In this document: positions 26,928-34,155 of the stretch, one piece after another
Numbering within the stretch: position 1 is the first letter of the stretch
Layout of the letters: the number at the start of each line of letters is the position of its first letter
Source of the DNA: Candidatus Dorea intestinavium
GTDB taxonomy: Bacteria > Bacillota > Clostridia > Lachnospirales > Lachnospiraceae
Assembly (NCBI GenBank): GCA_019113475.1
Contig: DXHJ01000106.1
Span: forward strand, 1-43,852
Direction of reading: 5' to 3'
DNA: 43,852 nucleotides
Position numbers and translations under genes: made by a program
Notes under the pieces: model-generated
The model's input: the letters and a program-made list of their open reading frames with translations, nothing else
Database searches by the model: none
What the model was told of the DNA's origin: nothing

Positions 26928-28201
26928 TAATTATTTAGCATCTCGATAAAAGCGCTAATTCTTGTTCTTAATTGTTGGGCATCACTATCTGTATAATCAG
27001 TTTCAATACCTAGTACCGGAATGCCGGCTTCTTTCATGGCTCTTTCTACTAAGAATCCTTCTGTATCATATAAATTACAAAATTTAAGGTTTACATCGAT
27101 AATACCATCTACTTTATACTCCTTAGCCAGTCTTAAAATATCATCGATTCTACCCGTATTGGGGGTAAAACAAGCACAATTAATCTTCATGTAACGTTCT
27201 GCTAAGGCTTCGATTTCTTCATCTATAGTCTCTGCTTTTTCATCCACAAAATTTTCAAAATAACGAGTTCCCGTGCAGGTTTCTTCACAGACTACAATTG
27301 CTCCACTGGTTTCAATTAATTGGTGAAGTTTCCAGTTAGGAATTGCCATTGGCGTACCCGTTACCATAATTCGTTTATCTCCTTGTTTACAAACGCTAAC
27401 GCCATTTGTTACTCGCTCTTCTAGCTCATCACAAAGCTTATTTGTCATGGTTGCAAAACGAACCGGATCATCATAGAAAGCAATTTGGGAAATCAATAAA
27501 ACATCTCTTCCGCTAATAGGCACATTTTCTTCTTTTCTAAAGTTATAAAGTCTTGCTAATGCTCTTCTCTTATCACCAATAATTTTAATACTTTTCTTTA
27601 GTGATTCAGCGGTAATTTTATTTCCGGTTTCTTTTTCAACCATTTCCATTAAAGATCTTATTTCTTCTTCCCAAGCCTTGATGTCTTTTGCTCGCTTCAT
27701 TTGTGGTAAATCCATAACATACATAGGAACATCTTCCCCCAGAATTTCCCAGGCTTTTTTCTTACCGTCACAAGTTGTTTCTCCTATATATACATCCGCA
27801 ATCCTAAAAAATGGACAGGTCCGATCAAGTCTTGCTCCTACAGAAGCTTTAATTAGTGGACAAGTATTGGTTGGCAGTACCTTTTCTCCCCCTGGCACCC
27901 AAAACTGAGAGCCACCACAAAGTCCAGTAGCAATTCCCTTAGCGGCAATAATTACTTCATCTGGTACATAAACACAGAAGGTCCCAAAAACTTTGGTGCC
28001 GTTTTTTTGTGCTTCGATAAGCTCCGCTGGTCTAATGCCATGAATATCCGCAACCACCATATCAAAGAAATCCATACTTTCTGGTCTGTTCTCTTGTGAT
28101 AAGTAAACATCCCCAAATGCTTGTGGCAAAACATCACATAAGACATCATGCATTTCCAAATCCATTCCTAGTTCTTTCCACATTGTTTGATTATCAGCCA
28201 T
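26927..28201 (-). CDS. Double-cubane-cluster-type anaerobic reductase (2-hydroxyacyl-CoA dehydratase D family)
   Basis: GLCGGSQFWVPGGEKVLPTNTCPLIKASVGARLDRTCPFFRIADVYIGETTCDGKKKAWEIL; VCEETCTGTRYFENFV; LKFCNLYDTEGFLVER; ETDYTDSDAQQLRTRISAFIEML. Confidence 0.92.
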   Translation of the reverse strand: MADNQTMWKELGMDLEMHDVLCDVLPQAFGDVYLSQENRPESMDFFDMVVADIHGIRPAELIEAQKNGTKVFGTFCVYVPDEVIIAAKGIATGLCGGSQFWVPGGEKVLPTNTCPLIKASVGARLDRTCPFFRIADVYIGETTCDGKKKAWEILGEDVPMYVMDLPQMKRAKDIKAWEEEIRSLMEMVEKETGNKITAESLKKSIKIIGDKRRALARLYNFRKEENVPISGRDVLLISQIAFYDDPVRFATMTNKLCDELEERVTNGVSVCKQGDKRIMVTGTPMAIPNWKLHQLIETSGAIVVCEETCTGTRYFENFVDEKAETIDEEIEALAERYMKINCACFTPNTGRIDDILRLAKEYKVDGIIDVNLKFCNLYDTEGFLVERAMKEAGIPVLGIETDYTDSDAQQLRTRISAFIEMLNN

Positions 28202-28237
28202 TTTATCCTCCTTAGTAATATATATTTTCCTATTACC

Positions 28238-28277
28238 ATACTAGCACTATGGTGGATATTCGTCTTATTGTTGTTTT
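28238..28277 (-). promoter_or_regulatory. Putative promoter of the double-cubane operon with 16-bp shared element
   Basis: Minus strand AAAACAACAATAAGAC(G)-17 nt-TAGTAT. Confidence 0.5.
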
Positions 28278-28306
28278 GTATCGTTGCCGGCAATTATTAT
28301 TTTTTT

Positions 28307-29452
28307 CTATAGAGAAACTATTTCTCTAATTGCCTTTAGACACGTAAGTACTTCCTCTTCTTGATTAAAAGCACCAAAAGAAAAGCGTACCGTTCCCTCT
28401 GGAAAGGTTTTTAAACTTTTATGAGCCATTGGTGCACAGTGAAGACCTACTCTCGTTAAAATTTGGTATTCACTTTCTAATTGATAAGCGACCCTAGCAT
28501 TATCTCTTCCCTTAAAATCAAGCGAGACCACCGCTCCTCGACCAGCTATACTTTTCTTACCAACAATCCTTACTGCTGGTATTTCTTTAAGTCCTTCTAA
28601 AAACTGCTTTGTTAAGTTCATCTTCTCTTGATGAATTGCTCTTATTCCTCGTTTTTCTAAATATTCTAAAGCTTTATTTAAACCCAAGATTCCTGGCAAA
28701 TTTAAGGTACCGCTTTCAAAACGATCGGGTAAAATTTCCGGCATTTGTAATAAATTAGAAAAACTGCCTGTTCCCCCACTAATCAGAGGCTCAATCTCTT
28801 TTTCGCCTTTTTTTGAAAGCATAAAACCGCCGATTCCTTGTGGTCCTAAAAGTGCTTTATGTCCAGTAAAGGTTAAAAAGTCAATCCCCTCTTCTTCCAT
28901 GTTAATAGGTAAGTCTCCTGCTGATTGCGCCGTATCAAGAATAAACAGTAAATTCCTTTCCCGGCAAATTTGACCAATTTCTTGAATGGGCATAATAGTC
29001 CCACAGACATTGGAGGCTTGTAGCATCACTACGGCTTTCGTATTGTCCTTAATTAGCTCGTTAATATCGGAGGCTTTAATGCTTCCTTCCTCATCTGCTT
29101 GAAGGAGATCAAAACTTACACCCTGTTCTTTTAATTGTGTTAAAGGACGCATTACCGCATTATGTTCCATGCTGCTAGTTATAATATGGTCTCCTTTTTT
29201 TAAGACACCTTTTAAAACCATATTTAGTGAATAAGTAATATTAGGGGTAAAAATCACATTTTTTGAATGTTTACAGCCAAATAGACGCGCTAACCGTTCT
29301 CGACACTCTAATACTTCTAATTCCACATTATAAGAGCCTTCATAATTTCCTCTATTAATATTAAAGGCCCCTTTTTCAATAAAATCAGCCATGACTTTAC
29401 CAACTCCCGGGGCTTTAGGAAATGAAGTGCTACCATTGTCAAAATTAATCAT
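28307..29452 (-). CDS. Cysteine desulfurase family (class V aminotransferase)
   Basis: INFDNGSTSFPKAPGVG; FTGHKALLGPQGIGG (PLP Lys); RVGLHCAPMAHKSL (active Cys). Confidence 0.92.
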   Translation of the reverse strand: MINFDNGSTSFPKAPGVGKVMADFIEKGAFNINRGNYEGSYNVELEVLECRERLARLFGCKHSKNVIFTPNITYSLNMVLKGVLKKGDHIITSSMEHNAVMRPLTQLKEQGVSFDLLQADEEGSIKASDINELIKDNTKAVVMLQASNVCGTIMPIQEIGQICRERNLLFILDTAQSAGDLPINMEEEGIDFLTFTGHKALLGPQGIGGFMLSKKGEKEIEPLISGGTGSFSNLLQMPEILPDRFESGTLNLPGILGLNKALEYLEKRGIRAIHQEKMNLTKQFLEGLKEIPAVRIVGKKSIAGRGAVVSLDFKGRDNARVAYQLESEYQILTRVGLHCAPMAHKSLKTFPEGTVRFSFGAFNQEEEVLTCLKAIREIVSL

Positions 29453-29489
29453 CCTTTTTTCCTCCCTTTCTTGCCCTCATTATAACAAA

Positions 29490-29520
29490 AAAAAGACACT
29501 TTCATAGAAAATGTCTTTTT
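29490..29520 (-). terminator. Terminator after the coiled-coil secreted protein gene
   Basis: Minus strand AAAAAGACATTTTC-TAT-GAAAGTGTCTTTTT. Confidence 0.75.
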
Positions 29521-29529
29521 AATCTTAAT

Positions 29530-30576
29530 TTAGCGAATGTAAACATCTAAATGATTGCCACTGGTGCCTCGATCATAAATTTTTCCTTGATAACCAAAAG
29601 GTGTATCATAAACGGTTCCCATGGGGGCTGAGCCAGCTAAACAGATATAGCCAGATCCATCACTTACGTATCCATCAGCATTAACATGTCTGCCCGGTAT
29701 CTGAAGTGCACCACCTGGTAAAACGCTTTGTGAGTAATAAGTAAAAGTATAACCATTCCAGTTAATTCGACCAGCTCGCATAAATTGTGCCAAGCTATAA
29801 AGAGCACTGCTTCCTGATGAACCATTTTCTTCTGGTTGTACCGGTGTTGGTGTTGGCTCAGGAGTCGGTGTTGGTTGTGGTGTTGGTTGGATATTATTGT
29901 TTTGTTCCTCAGATTTAGTCGGTTCTTCTTTTTTGCTTTCTTCTTTCTGAGAAACACTAGGAGAAGAAACCTGAGCTAATTGTTGTGCTTTTTTAAGTTC
30001 TTCTTCTAAAGCTTTCTTTTGTTTTTCTTGTTCAATCGCACTGTTTGTAGAAGCTAAAGTCTTCTCAACACTTTTAATTTTGTTATCAAGACTTGTTTGT
30101 AATAAGGCCAATTCACTACGCTTTGTTTGAAGCTCTTCATCTTTTGTCAGAACTTCTTCGTAGATTTCTTTATACTTTTCAAGCATATTATGATCATACT
30201 CAGTAATGGCTTGTGCATACTCTACATTTGTTTGAATGGCTGCCAAACTATTTGATTCAACAATTGTTTCTAACATTGCATGGGGTCCGTTCTCATACAT
30301 GTAGCGAATCCTAAGCTTCATATCTTCGTATTGCTTTTGCTTCGTTGCTTCAGCTTCTGATAAAGAGGCTTTTTGGCTCTCGATTTCAGCCGCTGTCTCT
30401 TGCATCTTCGTTGTAGCTTCCGATAATTCAGCTTCTAATGTACTTAATTGATTATTTAGACTGCTGGCTTTTTTCTCTAATTCGGTTGCAGAACCGGTAC
30501 TAGAAACACTTAAAGCCAATATTATCACCATAGTAATCATTATAAAAGAACGGAAAAAATGGGTTCTTATTTTCAT
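29530..30576 (-). CDS. Secreted PcsB/CwlO-type coiled-coil protein with Pro-Thr linker and small C-terminal domain
   Basis: Signal peptide; long heptad region (ELEKKASSLNNQLSTLEAELSEATTKMQ...); PTPQPTPTPEPTPTPVQP linker; C-terminus GRINWNGYTFTYYSQSVLPGGALQIPGRHVNADGYVSDGSGYICLAGSAPMGTVYDTPFGYQGKIYDRGTSGNHLDVYIR. Confidence 0.85.
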   Translation of the reverse strand: MKIRTHFFRSFIMITMVIILALSVSSTGSATELEKKASSLNNQLSTLEAELSEATTKMQETAAEIESQKASLSEAEATKQKQYEDMKLRIRYMYENGPHAMLETIVESNSLAAIQTNVEYAQAITEYDHNMLEKYKEIYEEVLTKDEELQTKRSELALLQTSLDNKIKSVEKTLASTNSAIEQEKQKKALEEELKKAQQLAQVSSPSVSQKEESKKEEPTKSEEQNNNIQPTPQPTPTPEPTPTPVQPEENGSSGSSALYSLAQFMRAGRINWNGYTFTYYSQSVLPGGALQIPGRHVNADGYVSDGSGYICLAGSAPMGTVYDTPFGYQGKIYDRGTSGNHLDVYIR

Positions 30577-30685
30577 GATTTATGTATCCTTTCATATTAG
30601 CGGTCTTTCTATAATACAACTTATTAGGCAAATGTGCAAGTTTTTGTGCATATCGTGCTACCTTTAGCGCCTTAAAAAGACTTGT

Positions 30686-30724
30686 TATAATATTTATCTA
30701 TCAATAATCTCACCTATAGATAAA
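30686..30724 (+). promoter_or_regulatory. TATAAT -10 followed by 9-bp inverted repeat (candidate operator) in front of the ArsS-like cluster
   Basis: TATAAT at 30686-30691; TTTATCTAT (30693-30701) and ATAGATAAA (30716-30724), perfect arms, 14-bp spacer. Confidence 0.5.
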
Positions 30725-30748
30725 ACCTATTTTACACTTTCGTTAGCG

Positions 30749-31468
30749 ATGTATATAGTAGAATATATTATGAATTGGATAAGAAAAAATAAGAAAATAA
30801 TCATCTTTATTGCCCTGTTTTTTAGTGTTTTTCTACTTAATAAAATATTGAATTTGTCAGGTTATCTAGATATTCTAGATCATCTGGCTTTTTTGGAGCG
30901 TCTTATTAAAGACAATATTATTTTTGCTCTGCTTATTTATATCGGATTAACTATAATAGGTTCCGTTTTATTGGCACTTCCTGGCATTACTTTTGCCATT
31001 GCCGCTGGCCTGCTATTTGGTCCGTTTCTAGGCACCCTCGCTTGCACTATTGCTGCTACCCTTGGTGCCATTGCTTCCTTTATCATTGGAAGATTCTTTT
31101 TAAAAGATGGTCTGAAACCTTTCATTCAAAAGAATGACTATCTAAACCGTCTGCTTTTTAATAATAATAGTAAAAATGATCTCTTTATTTTAATGATTAC
31201 AAGGCTCGTTCCGCTTTTTCCCTATAATTTACAAAACTTTGCTTATGGGATTACGGATATGAAGTTATCCACTTATGCAATATTTTCCTTTCTTTTTATG
31301 ATTCCTGGTACGGCCATGTATACCATTGGGGCCGCTGGGATTGCGGATAAAGAAAATAGAGGATTACTAATTACAATTACTATGGTTTTAGCTGTTGCTA
31401 TGATTATTTTGGGCCGCTATTTGAAGAAAAAATTTGTCAATACGGAGAACCTCCATGAAGAGAAATAG
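30749..31468 (+). CDS. TVP38/TMEM64 (DedA-like VTT) membrane protein
   Basis: ALPGITFAIAAGLLFGPFLGTLACTIAATLGAIASFIIGRFF; RLVPLFPYNLQNFAYGITDMKLSTYAIFSFLFMIPGT. Start may be ATG at 30770. Confidence 0.9.
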   Translation: MYIVEYIMNWIRKNKKIIIFIALFFSVFLLNKILNLSGYLDILDHLAFLERLIKDNIIFALLIYIGLTIIGSVLLALPGITFAIAAGLLFGPFLGTLACTIAATLGAIASFIIGRFFLKDGLKPFIQKNDYLNRLLFNNNSKNDLFILMITRLVPLFPYNLQNFAYGITDMKLSTYAIFSFLFMIPGTAMYTIGAAGIADKENRGLLITITMVLAVAMIILGRYLKKKFVNTENLHEEK

Positions 31469-32432
31469 AACCCTTGATACTTCTTTATGTATCCATTGTA
31501 AAAAGTGCACAGAAAATTGCTTGTTTTTAACAAAATACAACTTAGATTTTGGAGACAGCAAACAAATTAATGACCTTGCTTATCACTGTTATCTTTGTGG
31601 AAAATGTACTGAAGTTTGTCCTGTAGGAATTGATGGTCGAGAAGTTATTTTAAGAGCAAGACAAAAAGCAGTAAGAAAAAATAAAGGTAAAATTAAAGGC
31701 TATCACTTTCTGCGGCTAGAAAAGCAAAACTATATTTTCAAAAATTATAAAAGGGCAAAGGGAAAAATTATCCTTTTCCCTGGGTGTAATTTTCCGGCTT
31801 TTTACCCGGAAACAACGAAATGCCTTTATACTTTTTTAAAATCCCATTTTAAGATTGGGATTGCCTATGACTGTTGTGGTAAACCGATTGCTGAACTTGG
31901 CTTAGAAAAAGAAGCTAATGAAATTATTGCCAGACAAAATCGTTATTATAAAGAAAATAACATTGCGGAAATTGTCGTCCTTTGTCCTAATTGCTATTAC
32001 TATCTTTCCCCTTTATTAGAAGTAAAAGTTACGAGTATTTATGAAAAACTTCACGAAATCGGCTTCAAGGGCACTATCAAAGAAGATATTTTTAATTTAT
32101 TTATTCCTTGTCCTGATAAAGAATCCCTTAAGTGGAAAAAGGAAATCCTCCCCTTTTTAGACGGTGAGGTAAAAGATATTTCCGGAATTCAATGCTGTGG
32201 TGTCGGCGGTTGTGCTCATCTAACTGAGCCGGAACTTTCAAAAACTCTACTGGAAAATTTAAAAAAGAAATCTTTAGAAAACGTTTATACCTATTGTGGA
32301 ACTTGTGGCGGCAATATTTCTCGATCTGGCGCTAAAGAGGTTCACCATCTTTTACCAGAACTATTAAAAACCAGAGAAGTTGCTGATATTAAGCACTCCT
32401 TAGTGAATAGAATAAAAACAAAATATAAATAA
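31455..32432 (+). CDS. Fe-S protein with two 4Fe-4S motifs and CCG domains (HdrB/GlpC-like)
   Basis: CIHCKKCTENC; CYLCGKCTEVCPVG; LFPGCNFPAFYP...YDCCGKPIAELG; QCCGVGGCAHLTEPE. Track start 31434 lies inside the previous gene; ATG at 31455 has SD-like ACGGAG. Confidence 0.9.
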   Translation: MKRNRTLDTSLCIHCKKCTENCLFLTKYNLDFGDSKQINDLAYHCYLCGKCTEVCPVGIDGREVILRARQKAVRKNKGKIKGYHFLRLEKQNYIFKNYKRAKGKIILFPGCNFPAFYPETTKCLYTFLKSHFKIGIAYDCCGKPIAELGLEKEANEIIARQNRYYKENNIAEIVVLCPNCYYYLSPLLEVKVTSIYEKLHEIGFKGTIKEDIFNLFIPCPDKESLKWKKEILPFLDGEVKDISGIQCCGVGGCAHLTEPELSKTLLENLKKKSLENVYTYCGTCGGNISRSGAKEVHHLLPELLKTREVADIKHSLVNRIKTKYK

Positions 32433-32447
32433 TAAAGGAGATTACAA

Positions 32448-32780
32448 ATGAATACTTATTACAATCCTGAAGACTTAGCAAAATTTGGAACGATCGGAGA
32501 AAAGGCCCCAAGCCTTGCCGAAAAGTTTTTTGATTACTACGGCGATGTTTTCGCTGAAGGTGCTTTAACTGCTCGCGAAAAAGCTTTAATCGCCCTTGCT
32601 GTAGCAACGGCCATTCAATGCCCTTATTGCATTGATTCTTACACTAACACTTGTTTAAACATGGGTGTAGACGAAACTCAAATGACCGAAGCCATTCATG
32701 TAGCAGCAGCAATAAGAGGCGGTGCTACCTTAGCTCACGGCGTGCAAATGAAAAATATTGTCAAGAAATTGGAGTTATAA
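32448..32780 (+). CDS. Carboxymuconolactone decarboxylase/AhpD-like protein (arsenosugar-associated peroxidase-like)
   Basis: AIQCPYCIDSYTNTCLNMGVDETQMTEAIHVAAAIRGGATLAHG; SD AAAGGAG; within ArsS-like cluster. Confidence 0.9.
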   Translation: MNTYYNPEDLAKFGTIGEKAPSLAEKFFDYYGDVFAEGALTAREKALIALAVATAIQCPYCIDSYTNTCLNMGVDETQMTEAIHVAAAIRGGATLAHGVQMKNIVKKLEL

Positions 32781-32784
32781 TCTT

Positions 32785-33738
32785 ATGAGTGATGTAATGG
32801 ATTTTAATGAGCATTTAATCGCTTCTGATTATGCTTATACTGCTAAGAATTTAGATGTTATGCAAATGAACTTAGGAAAGCTTTGTAACTTAAGTTGCAA
32901 ACACTGCCACGTAGAGGCTGGGCCAAAACGTACCGAAATCATGCCTTGGTCTGTTATGGAAGCTTGTCTTTTAGTTTTCGAGAAATATAAAATGAAAACC
33001 ATCGATATTACCGGTGGTGCTCCAGAAATGAACCCTAATTTTGAAAAGCTTCTGCGAAAGGCTGCCAAGATTTCTTCTCATGTCATTGTCCGGACAAACT
33101 TAGTAATTTTAAAAGAGGAAAAATACGCTCATTTTCTCGATTTATATAAAGAGCTTAAGATAGAGGTTGTCTGCTCTCTTCCTTATTATCGTCCTGATAC
33201 TATGAACCGAGTCAGGGGAGATGGAACTTTTGAAACTTCTATCGAAATCTTACAAAAATTGAATCAATTAGGTTATGGCAGGGAAGAGGGACTGGTTTTA
33301 AACCTTGTCTATAATCCCTCAGGTGCTTTCTTCGCTCCGCCCCAAGAAACTATGGAAGCCGAATACAAATACCATTTAAAGAAAGATTTTGCTATTGATT
33401 TTAATCATCTTTTTACCATTATTAATAATCCCGTGGGACGTTTTGGTGCTTTCCTTAAAAGAAGTGATAATTATGATGGTTATTTAAAGAAACTAGAAGA
33501 AAGCTTTAATCCGGCTACACTTGAAGGCATGATGTGCCGTTTTCAATTATCAGTAAGCTATGATGGTTCTGTTTATGACTGTGATTTTAACCAAGCAATT
33601 GACTTAAAAATCACTTCTGATAAGACCATCTTTGATCTTGTTTGCGAGGATTATTCTCCTCGTAAAATACAATTTAAGAATCACTGTTATGCTTGCACAG
33701 CTGGTCAAGGATCAAGTTGTGGTGGTGCTACAAATTAG
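32785..33738 (+). CDS. arsS: Radical SAM protein, ArsS/rSAM-selenodomain family
   Basis: MNLGKLCNLSCKHCHVEAGP (CxxxCxxC); C-terminus MMCRFQLSVSYDGSVYDCDFNQ...HCYACTAGQGSSCGGATN. Track start 32758 is upstream of the likely ATG at 32785. Confidence 0.93.
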   Translation: MSDVMDFNEHLIASDYAYTAKNLDVMQMNLGKLCNLSCKHCHVEAGPKRTEIMPWSVMEACLLVFEKYKMKTIDITGGAPEMNPNFEKLLRKAAKISSHVIVRTNLVILKEEKYAHFLDLYKELKIEVVCSLPYYRPDTMNRVRGDGTFETSIEILQKLNQLGYGREEGLVLNLVYNPSGAFFAPPQETMEAEYKYHLKKDFAIDFNHLFTIINNPVGRFGAFLKRSDNYDGYLKKLEESFNPATLEGMMCRFQLSVSYDGSVYDCDFNQAIDLKITSDKTIFDLVCEDYSPRKIQFKNHCYACTAGQGSSCGGATN

Positions 33739-33747
33739 GAGAAAATT

Positions 33748-34155
33748 ATGACAAAAAATGATATAAATACGGCTTTTGCCGAGGGAACCGATTGTTCCCA
33801 GCTTGTTTTGGAAGCCTTTGCTGATAAACTAGCGATGGATAAAGATTTAGCTCATCGCATTTCTGCTGCTTTTGGTGCCGGCATGCATCAAGGTGAAACT
33901 TGTGGCGCAGTAACTGGCGCCGGTATGGTTTTAGGCCTTAAATATGGAAATGACAAAGAACTTTTGCTCACAAAAACAGAAGAATTTAGAAACCAAATAG
34001 CTAAAAAATATAATTCTTGCATGTGCAAAGGGATTCTTGGCTATGATATTAGTAAAGAGGAAGAGCGAGCAAAAATACTAGAAGAAAATTTATTGTTTAT
34101 CACTTGCCCAGCTGTAGTTTTAGATTCTATTGAAATTTTGGAGAAGCTTTTATAA
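33748..34155 (+). CDS. C_GCAxxG_C_C family redox-type protein
   Basis: DCSQLVLEAFAD...AAFGAGMHQGETCGAVTGAGMVLGLKYG...CMCKGILGYD. Confidence 0.9.
   Translation: MTKNDINTAFAEGTDCSQLVLEAFADKLAMDKDLAHRISAAFGAGMHQGETCGAVTGAGMVLGLKYGNDKELLLTKTEEFRNQIAKKYNSCMCKGILGYDISKEEERAKILEENLLFITCPAVVLDSIEILEKLL

Noticed and set aside
29835-29890. GGTGTTGG-like repeats
   Set aside because: They encode the PTPxPTPTP linker; a coding low-complexity tract, not a DNA repeat element.
29664-29957. 97-aa minus-strand ORF rich in His/Gln/Lys
   Set aside because: Frame-shifted reading of the Pro-Thr linker of the coiled-coil protein.
33690-33738. Selenocysteine (in-frame TGA) at the ArsS-like C-terminus
   Set aside because: Codons are TGT (Cys) and the ORF ends in TAG; no TGA recoding needed.
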